NCBI GenBank assembly: GCA_964552765.1
Contig: CAZKIA010000001.1
Span: 65,917-129,916, forward strand
Reading direction: 5' to 3'
Source of the DNA: JAPUDQ01 sp964552765
Lineage (GTDB): Bacteria > Patescibacteriota > Saccharimonadia > Saccharimonadales > Saccharimonadaceae
Length of the DNA stretch: 64,000 nt
Made by a program: the position numbers and the translations under genes. Under the pieces are notes generated by a model, which saw only the letters and a list, made by a program, of their open reading frames with translations, ran no database searches and was not told the DNA's origin. Within the stretch, counting starts at the first letter, position 1. The number at the start of each line of letters is the position of its first letter. This document shows, one piece after another, positions 6,690-15,301 of the stretch.

Positions 6690-8295
6690 TCTCTTCTAGC
6701 GTTGTCTCACCATGCAAGACCCTGAGGATACCATCTTGCATCATCGTCAACATTCCATCGCGCTTCGCCCCATCTTCTATTTCCCTTACATCAATATCTT
6801 TGATCTCACCGCGAATATATTTCTGCGTAGCATCAGTTACTACAAGCTGTTCCATGATCATGAGTCGACCCTTAAATCCAAATGGTGATTCAGGGGTGAT
6901 ACCGGGTTTATAGAGTTGAACTGTGTCAATGTCGGGCATGTCATAGCCATCGGGCAATGTTCCGATCGTATCGCGTATCCACTGACGTGTTGTATCATCT
7001 GGGTCATAAGCAATTTTAGTCGCATCATCGAGCCGCCGCACAAGACGCTGGGACATCACCATGCGTATTGCATTTGCAAAAATTGGATTCTGTCCAATCA
7101 TGTCAATCATACGTGCAAACGCAGCAGCCGAACTCGACGCATGAAAAGTACTCAGTACAAGATGCCCTGTGATAGATGCCTGGATAGCTGTTCTTGCAGT
7201 ATCGACATCACGAATTTCTCCCACCATAACAACATCCGGGTCAAGCCGCAGTACAGCACGAAGCTTCTCCGCAAAACTATCACCTGTCGTCGTGTTGACA
7301 GGGATCTGGCTAATACCTGCAATATTCATCTCAATTGGGTCTTCAAGCGTCAACAATTTGCGATCGGGTGTATTAAGGGCATTGAGGATACTGTAGAGCG
7401 TCGTACTTTTACCCGAACCCGTTGGCCCCACTACCATCACCATACCGTGGGGGTGCGTGATAACCTCTTCAATTCGACTACGGCGCGCATCATCAAGACC
7501 AAGACTTTCGATATTGAGAAGTGATTCATCGAAGTTAAAAAGTCGTATCACTGCATCTTGACCATAGCCGGTCGGGACAGTTTCAATACGCATATTAAGC
7601 AAACGGTCAGGATTATCCTTTGGAATATGGTGCATATGGCCACTTTGCGCACCCTGATCAGCTGTCGAGATATTAGCCCGGCTCGCGATCGATGCTAACA
7701 AAACGCGATATTTATCATGAGATATCTCAGCGATACGATGCAATGCCCCATCGACGCGAAAGCGAATACGAACGTTTTCTCGTTGGTTTTCAATATGAAT
7801 ATCACTTGCCCCCAGATCATCTGCCTGCTCAATCAGATAGTTCAGGACGTCATCAGTTCGTACCCCTTCAAGCGTCTCTGAGACTTTCTGGATTGTTGTG
7901 CTATCGCCTTCTTCGGCAATCTCAACATCATCATACACCACCTCTTTGGGCGGATCGTACTTCAGCATAAACTCGCGATAGCCCGCAAGACTGATCATGA
8001 CAAACTCTACGATGGTTGACTTGCCGGAAAAATCATTTTTGATAGCTTTTATGACGGATTGCGGCGTACTTGACGTCACGCCAAATACTGCCGACTGCTG
8101 ATCATTGCCCTCACGAAGTGGAATCAGCTTTTGCTGATACATTTGCTGAATAGTTAGTGAGCTATCCTGAACAAGCGGCGTCGTCTCAGCCATCCCTCTG
8201 GTATCAAGATAGTTTAACCCCAAAAGCCCAGCACGTTGCTGTGTACTCTGTTCTTCTTGATCACGAAATTTTGTCTGCTGCTTGTCATCATTCAT
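6673..8295 (-). CDS. pilB: Type IV pilus assembly ATPase (PilB/GspE family)
   Basis: Secretion ATPase that powers pilin polymerisation at the inner face of the membrane. The 540-residue protein has an N-terminal helical domain, then ASDIHIENQ (the N2 domain hallmark), Walker A GPTGSGKSTTLY near residue 290, Asp box LEDPIE, Walker B LRLDPDVVMVGEIRD and His box ITGHLVLSTFH. The tetracysteine zinc motif usual after the RLVRRL block is absent: that region contains no cysteine. This is seen in a minority of family members. The -10-like TAACAT ends 7 nt before the ATG. Pilus retraction ATPases (PilT) lack this N-terminal region, so PilB/GspE is preferred. Confidence 0.93.
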   Translation of the reverse strand: MNDDKQQTKFRDQEEQSTQQRAGLLGLNYLDTRGMAETTPLVQDSSLTIQQMYQQKLIPLREGNDQQSAVFGVTSSTPQSVIKAIKNDFSGKSTIVEFVMISLAGYREFMLKYDPPKEVVYDDVEIAEEGDSTTIQKVSETLEGVRTDDVLNYLIEQADDLGASDIHIENQRENVRIRFRVDGALHRIAEISHDKYRVLLASIASRANISTADQGAQSGHMHHIPKDNPDRLLNMRIETVPTGYGQDAVIRLFNFDESLLNIESLGLDDARRSRIEEVITHPHGMVMVVGPTGSGKSTTLYSILNALNTPDRKLLTLEDPIEMNIAGISQIPVNTTTGDSFAEKLRAVLRLDPDVVMVGEIRDVDTARTAIQASITGHLVLSTFHASSSAAAFARMIDMIGQNPIFANAIRMVMSQRLVRRLDDATKIAYDPDDTTRQWIRDTIGTLPDGYDMPDIDTVQLYKPGITPESPFGFKGRLMIMEQLVVTDATQKYIRGEIKDIDVREIEDGAKRDGMLTMMQDGILRVLHGETTLEEINRVL

Positions 8296-8312
8296 ACTAC
8301 TTATGTTAGATG

Positions 8313-8361
8313 GTATGAAGTAAATAGTAAATGGTAGCTAGTAAATAGTAGACAGCAGCGA
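8313..8361. repeat. Heptamer-period island A (intergenic)
   Basis: Seven consecutive 7-nt units, six of which begin with GTA: GTATGAA, GTAAATA, GTAAATG, GTAGCTA, GTAAATA, GTAGACA, GCAGCGA. It lies between the divergent pilB and SpoU genes and shares the 7-nt period, not the sequence, with islands at 34710, 34794, 46958 and 47686. Confidence 0.75.
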
Positions 8362-8381
8362 AAGAAGTCACATCGGTGCCG

Positions 8382-8387
8382 TATACT
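8382..8387 (+). promoter_or_regulatory. -10 box of leaderless SpoU gene
   Basis: TATACT ends 7 nt before the ATG at 8395, so transcription should begin at or next to the start codon. No Shine-Dalgarno sequence and no clear -35 box. Confidence 0.65.
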
Positions 8388-8394
8388 TATATAC

Positions 8395-8883
8395 ATGCGT
8401 TCACTGATTGTTGTTCTTCATAATATCCGTTCCACCCATAACGTGGGAAGTATTTTTCGTACCTGCGAAGGACTAGGCGTCGACAAAATCATCATCAGTG
8501 GGTATACGCCCTATCCTGAGGCGCCAGACGACACGCGCTTGCCTCATCTCCGCCAAAAGATTACAGCACAGATCCATAAAACTGCCTTAGGCGCAGAATA
8601 TCTCGTCCCGTTTGAGTGTACTCAAAAGATAGATTTCACTTCATTACAAAGTAGCGGCTATCGAATCGTAGGGCTTGAGCAAGCACCTCACTCAATCTCC
8701 TTGGCTGATTACCAGCCGCCAGATCGCGTTGCACTATTACTTGGCGAGGAGGTCGCTGGCATCTCACCACAACTACTTCGCAACTGTGATGATATTGTAG
8801 AAATCCCCATGTACGGCCAAAAAGAATCATTTAATGTGAGTGTCGCCGCAGGTATTGCCCTCTATGGGCTACGTATGGCATAA
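8395..8883 (+). CDS. SpoU/TrmH-family RNA 2'-O-methyltransferase
   Basis: SAM-dependent ribose methyltransferase of the SPOUT knot fold. The 162 residues carry the three family motifs: NIRSTHNVGSIFRTCEGLG (motif 1, with the catalytic Arg), VALLLGEEVAGIS (motif 2) and IPMYGQKESFNVSVAAGIALY (motif 3, knot and SAM site). The protein is a bare catalytic domain without the N-terminal L30e-like RNA-binding domain, like TrmL, so tRNA wobble methylation is possible but rRNA cannot be excluded. The stop TAA is followed 14 nt later by the CAP-protein start. Confidence 0.92.
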   Translation: MRSLIVVLHNIRSTHNVGSIFRTCEGLGVDKIIISGYTPYPEAPDDTRLPHLRQKITAQIHKTALGAEYLVPFECTQKIDFTSLQSSGYRIVGLEQAPHSISLADYQPPDRVALLLGEEVAGISPQLLRNCDDIVEIPMYGQKESFNVSVAAGIALYGLRMA

Positions 8884-8899
8884 TAACCATAAGCACGCT

Positions 8900-9952
8900 A
8901 TGAAGAAAAAACAAAAAAATAAAAAACCGGGGGCTCATCCGCATCATTTGCACGCCATACGAGCACTATTATTTGGTGTAATGTTAATCGCGGTCGCTCT
9001 TATCCGCTTTGATGGGGCCAACCTTCCTCAGCTAGCTCGCCAAGACTCGGCTCCAGCCGTTCTATCGTATGCTACTTCGATGAGTCGATCAGCACTGCTA
9101 GCAGAAAATAATGCCTCACGCGCTGCCAATGGTCTTGGGGCATTTTCACTCAACGGTGCACTTAATAATTCCGCTCAGGCGAAGGCTCAGCATATGGCCG
9201 ATAACAATTACTGGGCGCATGTAGCACCTGATGGCACCCAGCCATGGTATTTTTTTGAAGCTGCCGGCTATAGCTACTCAGCGGCAGGCGAGAATCTTGC
9301 CTATGGGTTTGATACCTCCTATGCCGTCAATCAAGGTTGGATGAATAGTGCCGGTCACCGCGCAAATATTCTCGGTAATTATGTCGACGTTGGCTACGGT
9401 ATCGTCAATGTACCGAATTACCAAGGAGGAGAATACACTATCGTGGTTGCTCATTACGCTACGCCGTATAACTACACTCCTCCGGCTCCTGTAGCACCAG
9501 CCCCAGCACCTGCGGCACCAGCCCCATCTACACCAGAGCCATCTGCTACTTCTACACCAACATCTCCATCGACCCCGACACAGATAGCGTCTTTACCAGC
9601 GACACCAATATCACCTACCCAGACACCTGCACTGCAACCCACTGAAACTCCCAACAAAGAAACTGCGACATTGTCGCCCCAATCTGCCCCCGCACCGGTG
9701 AGCGTTGCTGCTGCTAAAAATATTTCAGTTCTCGATATGCTTGAAATGGGTACATTATCGAGCGTTGGCATTGCCAGTCTTGCGCTTATGGTCATGGCGG
9801 CCATAGGCTATGCTCTGACACATCGTACATTGATGCAACATGCCTATGCAACCAGTGAGCGTTTTGTTGTCTCTCATCCTACGTTTGATATCATTGCCTT
9901 GACACTCGCAATGGCACTTATTCTGACAACTACTGCTGCACACCTTCAATAG
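8900..9952 (+). CDS. Membrane-anchored CAP/SCP-domain surface protein
   Basis: About 350 residues. A basic N-terminus is followed by a membrane helix at about 20-37, which anchors or exports the protein. The CAP (CRISP/antigen 5/PR-1, YkwD-like) domain spans about 62-188, with LLAENNASRAANGL, QHMADNNYWAHVAPDG, AAGENLAYGF and GWMNSAGHRANILG, including the usual His and Glu residues. A Pro/Ala/Thr/Ser-rich linker (about 190-270) resembles a wall-spanning stalk. Two further hydrophobic helices lie near 285-308 and 328-347, which is unusual for CAP proteins. The start at ATG 8900 precedes the basic run; an earlier in-frame ATG at 8840 lies inside the SpoU gene. CAP proteins are often secreted; a role at the host-contact surface is inference. 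Confidence 0.85.
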   Translation: MKKKQKNKKPGAHPHHLHAIRALLFGVMLIAVALIRFDGANLPQLARQDSAPAVLSYATSMSRSALLAENNASRAANGLGAFSLNGALNNSAQAKAQHMADNNYWAHVAPDGTQPWYFFEAAGYSYSAAGENLAYGFDTSYAVNQGWMNSAGHRANILGNYVDVGYGIVNVPNYQGGEYTIVVAHYATPYNYTPPAPVAPAPAPAAPAPSTPEPSATSTPTSPSTPTQIASLPATPISPTQTPALQPTETPNKETATLSPQSAPAPVSVAAAKNISVLDMLEMGTLSSVGIASLALMVMAAIGYALTHRTLMQHAYATSERFVVSHPTFDIIALTLAMALILTTTAAHLQ

Positions 9953-12900
9953 TTAAGTAAACTTAATTGTTCCTTCGCCGTAAATTGTCTCTACGCGCGA
10001 GATAAGCTCGCTGGCCGCTTGGGCCCGAAATGGTAAGCGAATCGCTGAATTCTTTGCCTCACCAAGTACAAGAATAATCTCACTTTCACCGGGAAACTCA
10101 TTAAATGTTTTCTTAAGTTGTAGTAATTTTTCTTGATCAGTTGGATCCGTGACGCGCACATATATCTTTGGTAATTTCTCCTCAATAGGCGTGTAGGTGT
10201 AGGCTGGCGCTGGTGGAGTCTTCGGCGCACTCGTAATAGCTTTCTTCGGCTTCGGTGCTTTCATCTTTTTGCCCGTGCTCTCATAGGTATCCAGTTCTTC
10301 ATTTGTTACAAATATCACTTCATCGGCAAGAATTTTAGGATCACTCAGCGGATTGCCTTCTTTGTCAGTGCTACTAACTTTGCCGCTCACGCGTATCACC
10401 GCATCCTGGATGAGCGATTCACCTACAGACTCATACACCGATGGAAAGAGAATTAATTCTCCCTCGCCACTCTTATCCTCTAGGGCAACGAAGGCCATCT
10501 TACTACCACTCTTCGTCAAAATCGTCCGCACACTTGATATCACACCTCCTACCATGACGGCTCGACGATCGTGTTCGGGTGTGACACTACCGAGCGGCAC
10601 CGTTTGTTCTTCAAAATATGCATCATATCGATCTAGTGGGTGCGCACTGAGATAGAGCCCAAGAAGCTCCCTTTCCCACTGCAGCATCTCACGCTCATGA
10701 TGAACCTCTGGTGCTGATGCGAGTTGAATCTCTGGCACACTAACAACATCGCTCATTGCACCAAACAGGTCAGCTTGATTACTAGCGGCGTCACGCTGAA
10801 CTTTGCTGGCATAGCCCGTTATGGTATCGAGGTTAAATAGTAAGTCCGACCGTGATGCATAGCTGTCATAGGCACCGGATTTAATAAGTGATTCCCACGC
10901 ACGGCGATTAAATTTACCGGTACTTACACGACGAGCAAAATCACCAATACCCTTAAACTCTCCATCTTCGTCACGTGCTCGTATTAATTCTTCAACTGCA
11001 TTTTCGCCTACACCCTTTACTGCCACCATACCAAAGCGAATCTCATTTTTATTCGGTACTATCGCAAACTCTTTATAGCTAAGGTTGACATCGGGCGGTA
11101 ATACTTTTATGCCCATATGACGACACTCTGATATTTCGATCGCCAAACGATCAATATCGTCTCGGTCACTCGTCATCAGTGCCGCCATGAACGCATCGGG
11201 ATAATGCGCTTTGAGATACGCTGTCCAATAGGCGATCAGTGCATAGCAAGCGGAGTGCGATTTGTTAAAGGCGTAGTCGGCAAATCCTAGGATATCGCGC
11301 CAGATCTTCTCGACAGTTTGCCGCGGTACGCCATTTTCGATGGCTCCCTCGATAAACTTTTCACCCATCTTCTTCATCACTTCAGGGATTTTTTTACCAA
11401 TACCCTTACGCAGTGTGTCTGATTCTCCGCCGGTAAAGCCTGACATCTCTCGGCTCATCTGCATCACCTGCTCCTGATAGACGATCACCCCATACGTTGA
11501 TGCCAGCGCATTCTTAGTGAGCTCATGTTCGTACGTCACTTTTTCAACGCCATTTTTTCGTCGGACAAATGAGTCGGTTAGCCCAGCACCGAGCGGGCCT
11601 GGTCGATACAGCGCACACATCGCAATGATATCGTTAAATTCTGTTGGTTTCAGTTCTTTTAGGTATCGTTTCATGCCAGCAGATTCTAGCTGAAAGACGC
11701 CTGTCGTATCACCGCGCTGAAAGAGCTCGTACGTCTTTGGATCATCAAGCGGAACCTCACTGAGGTTGATCTCGTCTTTGTATACTTTTTTGATAATACG
11801 AAGTGCATTATTGATAATCGTTAAGTTACTAAGTCCTAGAAAATCCATTTTCAACAGCCCAAGATCTTCGATTGGGCCCATTGGATACTGGGTCGCAACA
11901 ACGCCTTTTTGCGCCATCTCAAGCGGAGCGAATTTGACGATATCATCTGGTGCAATCACCACGCCTGCCGCATGCACGCCATGACTACGAATTGTACCCT
12001 CAAGGCGAATCGCGTAATCTATCACTTCTTTTGCGGTCTGATTCGTTTCATAGGCATTTTTCAAATCAGGATCTGAGGCCACACTTTTGCTAAGGGGGAT
12101 ATGTCGACCCTGAATTGGCGGAGGAATAAGCTTTGCTAGCTTATCGGCCTCTGCATACGGCACCTGGAGTACTCGTGCTACATCGCGAACGGCTGCTCGT
12201 GCCGCCATCTTACCGAAAGTCGTAATATTAGCGACACGCTCAGAGCCATATTTTTCAACGCAATACTGAATCACTTCATCGCGGCGCGTATCCTGAATAT
12301 CTATATCTATATCAGGCATTGAGATACGATCAGGATTTAAAAATCGCTCAAAAAGCAAATCATACTTTAGCGGGTCTAGTTCAGTAATATTCAACCCATA
12401 AGCAATAATTGACCCTGCCGCCGAACCGCGTCCTGGCCCAAAAATAATCCCTTGATTCTTGCCCCAGTTGATAAAATCATGAATAATCAAAAAATACCCG
12501 TTAAACCCCATGTTTTGTATGACTTCAAGCTCATACTCAGCTCGTTTGATAACTTCTTCGCTCAATGATCGACGAACTTCTTCGATAGTCATTGCTTCGC
12601 TTGTCGCTTTGGCTATGCTGCCATAGCGCCAGGCTAAGCCCTGCCAAACAAGCCGATCAAGATGACTTTTTTCGGTTTCTCCATCTGGCACGGGGAAATG
12701 AGGGATTAAGATTTTACCGAATTCTAACTGCACATCACAGCGATCAGCGATAGCTTTGGTATTCGTGATCAGGTCGGGATGCTCCTTGCCCCAACGCTCT
12801 ATAACGTCTTCCGGTTTGGTTACATGCAGATGATAGTCACGCAGGCTCATTCTATCTTCATCGGCCAAGAACGCTGCCGTTCCGACACAGAGCAATATCT

Positions 12901-13594
12901 CATGCGCTTCTTGATCTGCCGCATCAAGATAATGAGCGTCACTGGTGATCACGCACGGGATATCTGTCTCTTTGGCGAGTTGCAGAATCTTCGTATTGGT
13001 TGCGACCTGCTCTTTCGTCGTGTGATCTTGTATCTCTAGGTAGTAACGATCACCAAAAATACTCCGATACCATTCGGCGGTCTTTTTAGCTTCGGCCATC
13101 GTTTCGTTCCGAACTTTTTCAGCGACTTCTCCACCAAGGCATGCACTCAATGCGATGAGTCCTTCATTGTATTTCTCAAGAAGATGATGGTCAATGCGCG
13201 GCTTATAGTAGACACCTTCGAGGTTGGCTATCGTGCTTAACTTCATAAGATTCTGATAACCAGTGTTATTCATTGCGAGCAAAATCAAGTGATATCGTGC
13301 CTTGTCCTTTGCTGGATCACGATCATGGATGGTACGTGCGGCGACATAGGTCTCCATGCCAATAATCGGCCGAATGTCTTCAGCTTTACACGCTTTATAA
13401 AACTCTATAGCCCCTGATAATGTACCGTGGTCGGTCATGGCGACTGCTTCCATGCCGAGCTCTTTCACCCTCGCGACCAATTCATTTACCTTAGTAAGAC
13501 CGTCCAGCAAACTGTGGTGAGTGTGGTTATGCAGGTGTACAAAATCACTAGGCTTCAATGCCACATCTGATTGTGGGTGTTTCCCTCTCGTCAT
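9953..13594 (-). CDS. dnaE: DNA polymerase III alpha subunit
   Basis: Replicative polymerase, 1213 residues, within the DnaE1 range. Domains in order: PHP domain with FVHLHNHTHHSLLDG and MEAVAMTDHGTLSG; palm with GPGRGSAAGSIIAYGL and the catalytic acids of PDIDIDIQD near residue 425; fingers and tandem helix-hairpin-helix region containing KSHSACYALIAYWTAYLKAHY; an OB fold near 1000-1050 (VMVGGVISSVRTI) and the C-terminal domain. It is DnaE rather than PolC, as no internal proofreading exonuclease is present. The stop codon directly abuts the stop of the convergent CAP gene. TATACT lies 9 nt before the ATG, with GGAAGG between. Confidence 0.98.
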   Translation of the reverse strand: MTRGKHPQSDVALKPSDFVHLHNHTHHSLLDGLTKVNELVARVKELGMEAVAMTDHGTLSGAIEFYKACKAEDIRPIIGMETYVAARTIHDRDPAKDKARYHLILLAMNNTGYQNLMKLSTIANLEGVYYKPRIDHHLLEKYNEGLIALSACLGGEVAEKVRNETMAEAKKTAEWYRSIFGDRYYLEIQDHTTKEQVATNTKILQLAKETDIPCVITSDAHYLDAADQEAHEILLCVGTAAFLADEDRMSLRDYHLHVTKPEDVIERWGKEHPDLITNTKAIADRCDVQLEFGKILIPHFPVPDGETEKSHLDRLVWQGLAWRYGSIAKATSEAMTIEEVRRSLSEEVIKRAEYELEVIQNMGFNGYFLIIHDFINWGKNQGIIFGPGRGSAAGSIIAYGLNITELDPLKYDLLFERFLNPDRISMPDIDIDIQDTRRDEVIQYCVEKYGSERVANITTFGKMAARAAVRDVARVLQVPYAEADKLAKLIPPPIQGRHIPLSKSVASDPDLKNAYETNQTAKEVIDYAIRLEGTIRSHGVHAAGVVIAPDDIVKFAPLEMAQKGVVATQYPMGPIEDLGLLKMDFLGLSNLTIINNALRIIKKVYKDEINLSEVPLDDPKTYELFQRGDTTGVFQLESAGMKRYLKELKPTEFNDIIAMCALYRPGPLGAGLTDSFVRRKNGVEKVTYEHELTKNALASTYGVIVYQEQVMQMSREMSGFTGGESDTLRKGIGKKIPEVMKKMGEKFIEGAIENGVPRQTVEKIWRDILGFADYAFNKSHSACYALIAYWTAYLKAHYPDAFMAALMTSDRDDIDRLAIEISECRHMGIKVLPPDVNLSYKEFAIVPNKNEIRFGMVAVKGVGENAVEELIRARDEDGEFKGIGDFARRVSTGKFNRRAWESLIKSGAYDSYASRSDLLFNLDTITGYASKVQRDAASNQADLFGAMSDVVSVPEIQLASAPEVHHEREMLQWERELLGLYLSAHPLDRYDAYFEEQTVPLGSVTPEHDRRAVMVGGVISSVRTILTKSGSKMAFVALEDKSGEGELILFPSVYESVGESLIQDAVIRVSGKVSSTDKEGNPLSDPKILADEVIFVTNEELDTYESTGKKMKAPKPKKAITSAPKTPPAPAYTYTPIEEKLPKIYVRVTDPTDQEKLLQLKKTFNEFPGESEIILVLGEAKNSAIRLPFRAQAASELISRVETIYGEGTIKFT

Positions 13595-13656
13595 ATACCT
13601 TCCAGTATACCATCTACAGCACGAGGTGACAGTGCCGTAGGAGAAGTACAGTAACG

Positions 13657-13899
13657 CTACTTACGAAACTTTTTGATCTGATCAAAGACAAACTTACCGA
13701 TAAGTGCCGGGGATGAAAACTTAGCCGCGTTGCCCGTGATATTCGCAATATGCTCTGAAGTCACACGTGCATTGTCGGCCACTGCGCGAATTTGCTTCGT
13801 GACTCGAATGAGGATAATTGTCAAAACAATAGCGAGGATCAAAAACAAGGCCAAAAATACCGACAAGATAATAACTAAAATTTCTGCTGCGCCTGACAT
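13657..13899 (-). CDS. Small single-pass membrane protein (80 aa)
   Basis: A long hydrophobic helix at about residues 8-32 (ILVIILSVFLALFLILAIVL) is followed by a polar, charged cytoplasmic helix ending in FVFDQIKKFRK. It starts after a strong AAGGAGAA ribosome-binding site. No known domain; the layout recalls small coiled-coil membrane proteins of the DUF948 type, but too short for a firm call. Expression from a TATACT box near 13950 with a leader of about 45 nt is likely. Confidence 0.7.
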   Translation of the reverse strand: MSGAAEILVIILSVFLALFLILAIVLTIILIRVTKQIRAVADNARVTSEHIANITGNAAKFSSPALIGKFVFDQIKKFRK

Positions 13900-13923
13900 A
13901 TATTCTCCTTATTCTGTAATCAT

Positions 13924-13968
13924 AAACACCGGACAGGTGATATATGTAGTATACCATGTCCGGTGTTT
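13924..13968. terminator. 12-bp hairpin, probable terminator of the GlsB-family gene
   Basis: Perfect 12-bp arms AAACACCGGACA / TGTCCGGTGTTT around a 21-nt loop. The loop holds TATACT on the minus strand, the likely -10 of the downstream 80-aa gene, so the hairpin may also influence that promoter. Short A and T runs flank both sides. Confidence 0.55.
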
Positions 13969-13997
13969 GATAAAGCGTAATGCCGGTTACGTATGGG

Positions 13998-14279
13998 TTA
14001 TACCGTACGACGACCAGTCACGAGCTTGAAGACAAATAGTACAATCACGGCACCTACTGTCGCAACGACGAGCTTCGTTATGATATCAGAGCCGTCTGTG
14101 GTGCCTCCAAGGCCAAGCATTGGTAGTAATAGGTTTGCAACAAGTGCACCAACAATACCAACAACCACGTTCGCAAGTACGCCCATTGATGCATCAGTCT
14201 TCATGACCATGCTTGCGAGCCATCCTGCAATACCACCGATAATAATTGTTCCTAGCCAACCGCCCAAACCTGCATCCAT
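13998..14279 (-). CDS. GlsB/YeaQ/YmgE-family (transglycosylase-associated) membrane protein
   Basis: 93 residues with three hydrophobic helices rich in small residues. The motifs GGIAGWLASMVMKT and NVVVGIVGALVANLLLPMLGL match the family pattern G(G)xxGxxA and the conserved VGxxGAxxG helix. Members are small stress-induced membrane proteins of unclear function. AAGGAGTT precedes the start at good spacing. Confidence 0.88.
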   Translation of the reverse strand: MDAGLGGWLGTIIIGGIAGWLASMVMKTDASMGVLANVVVGIVGALVANLLLPMLGLGGTTDGSDIITKLVVATVGAVIVLFVFKLVTGRRTV

Positions 14280-14394
14280 AGTGTAACTCCTTACTTATGT
14301 TGTTATGGCATAAGTCTAGCATGTTGATATGACAACAAAATGTACGCTGGTTCACAAAATCGTAAGATACACTATTTACAGAGGTAAGATAGAT

Positions 14395-15276
14395 TTATTT
14401 TGTCAGTCGATCAGTCAGATATGCACGAAAATCAGCCCCGATCTTGGGATGACCCAGTGCCACTTCGACAAGTGCCTGAAGATATTTCATCGGATCACCT
14501 GCATCAAGCCATGTGCCTTCGATCACCTGCCCATAGACTTCACCGCGCTCTGCAAGCTTGTTGATATTTGTCGAAAGTGTTAGCTCACCTTTTGCATCAA
14601 CATTTTTCTCTGCCAGAATTGGAAAGATATCAGGCGTCAATATATACCCAAGTAATGATGTATAGTCACTTGGTCGGTTTGCTTCGCCTGGTTTTTCAAC
14701 AAGACCCGTTACTTCGATTGTACCTTCACCAAGATCATGACCAACCCGAGCCATACCATACATATCACCGTCGCCCGGCCCTGCTTTCATAAGTGATACG
14801 ATATTTTTGCCACCCGATCGGTTAAAAGCATCTTTTAGCTGCACGGCGCGGGGCACCTCACTATGGTAAAAATCATCTGCCGTCAGGACAAAAAATGGTT
14901 CATCGTCATCGATCATATGTTGCGCATTGAGTACCGGCAGCGCATTGCCTTTTGGCTCACCTTTTTGTCGAATATAGACAAAATTCGCCATCTCGGCAAT
15001 CGCTTTCAACTGATCTGCCATAGCAATTTTGCCTTTTTCTCGAAGCTCTGCCTCCATACCATCAGAGCGGTCAAAGTGATCTTCAATCGCCCGTTTAGTC
15101 GAACCTGTCACGATAATGACGTCCGTCACGCCTGCCGCTACTGCATCTTCTACAACAAGCTGGATAACTGGCTTATCAATGATCGGCAGCATTTCCTTGG
15201 GCATTGCTTTTGTTTGCGGTAAAAATCGTGTTCCAAGTCCCGCGGCGAGAATGATGGCTTTTGTTGGCTGTTTCAT
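14395..15276 (-). CDS. galU: UTP-glucose-1-phosphate uridylyltransferase
   Basis: Makes UDP-glucose for glycan synthesis. The 293-residue protein has the nucleotidyltransferase signature KAIILAAGLGTRFLPQTKAMPK near the N-terminus, KEMLPIIDKPVIQ and a later GYILTPDIF and GTWLDAGDP. The start at 15276 is preferred because AAGGAGGTCAT precedes it; an upstream in-frame start at 15309 would lie before the ribosome-binding site and adds non-conserved residues. It follows gatB by 25 nt and is probably the last gene of the gatCAB transcript. Confidence 0.95.
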   Translation of the reverse strand: MKQPTKAIILAAGLGTRFLPQTKAMPKEMLPIIDKPVIQLVVEDAVAAGVTDVIIVTGSTKRAIEDHFDRSDGMEAELREKGKIAMADQLKAIAEMANFVYIRQKGEPKGNALPVLNAQHMIDDDEPFFVLTADDFYHSEVPRAVQLKDAFNRSGGKNIVSLMKAGPGDGDMYGMARVGHDLGEGTIEVTGLVEKPGEANRPSDYTSLLGYILTPDIFPILAEKNVDAKGELTLSTNINKLAERGEVYGQVIEGTWLDAGDPMKYLQALVEVALGHPKIGADFRAYLTDRLTK

Positions 15277-15301
15277 ACCTATGACCTCCTTGATCACTGT
15301 T

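Noticed and set aside
6916..7524. A 202-codon open frame on the plus strand opposite pilB
   Set aside because: It is fully antisense to conserved ATPase motifs, its translation is rich in Cys, His and Thr with no domain pattern, and it lacks a ribosome-binding site and a promoter.
8313..8361. A CRISPR array
   Set aside because: The units are 7 nt long, degenerate and without spacers; no cas genes are in the window.
9481..9700. DNA-level tandem repeats in the CAP-protein linker
   Set aside because: The repeats reflect Pro/Ala/Thr-rich protein sequence with changing codons and no fixed nucleotide unit.
9472..9804. A 110-codon Gly/Ala/Val-rich minus-strand frame
   Set aside because: It mirrors the Pro/Ala/Thr-rich linker of the CAP protein; repetitive composition explains the open frame.
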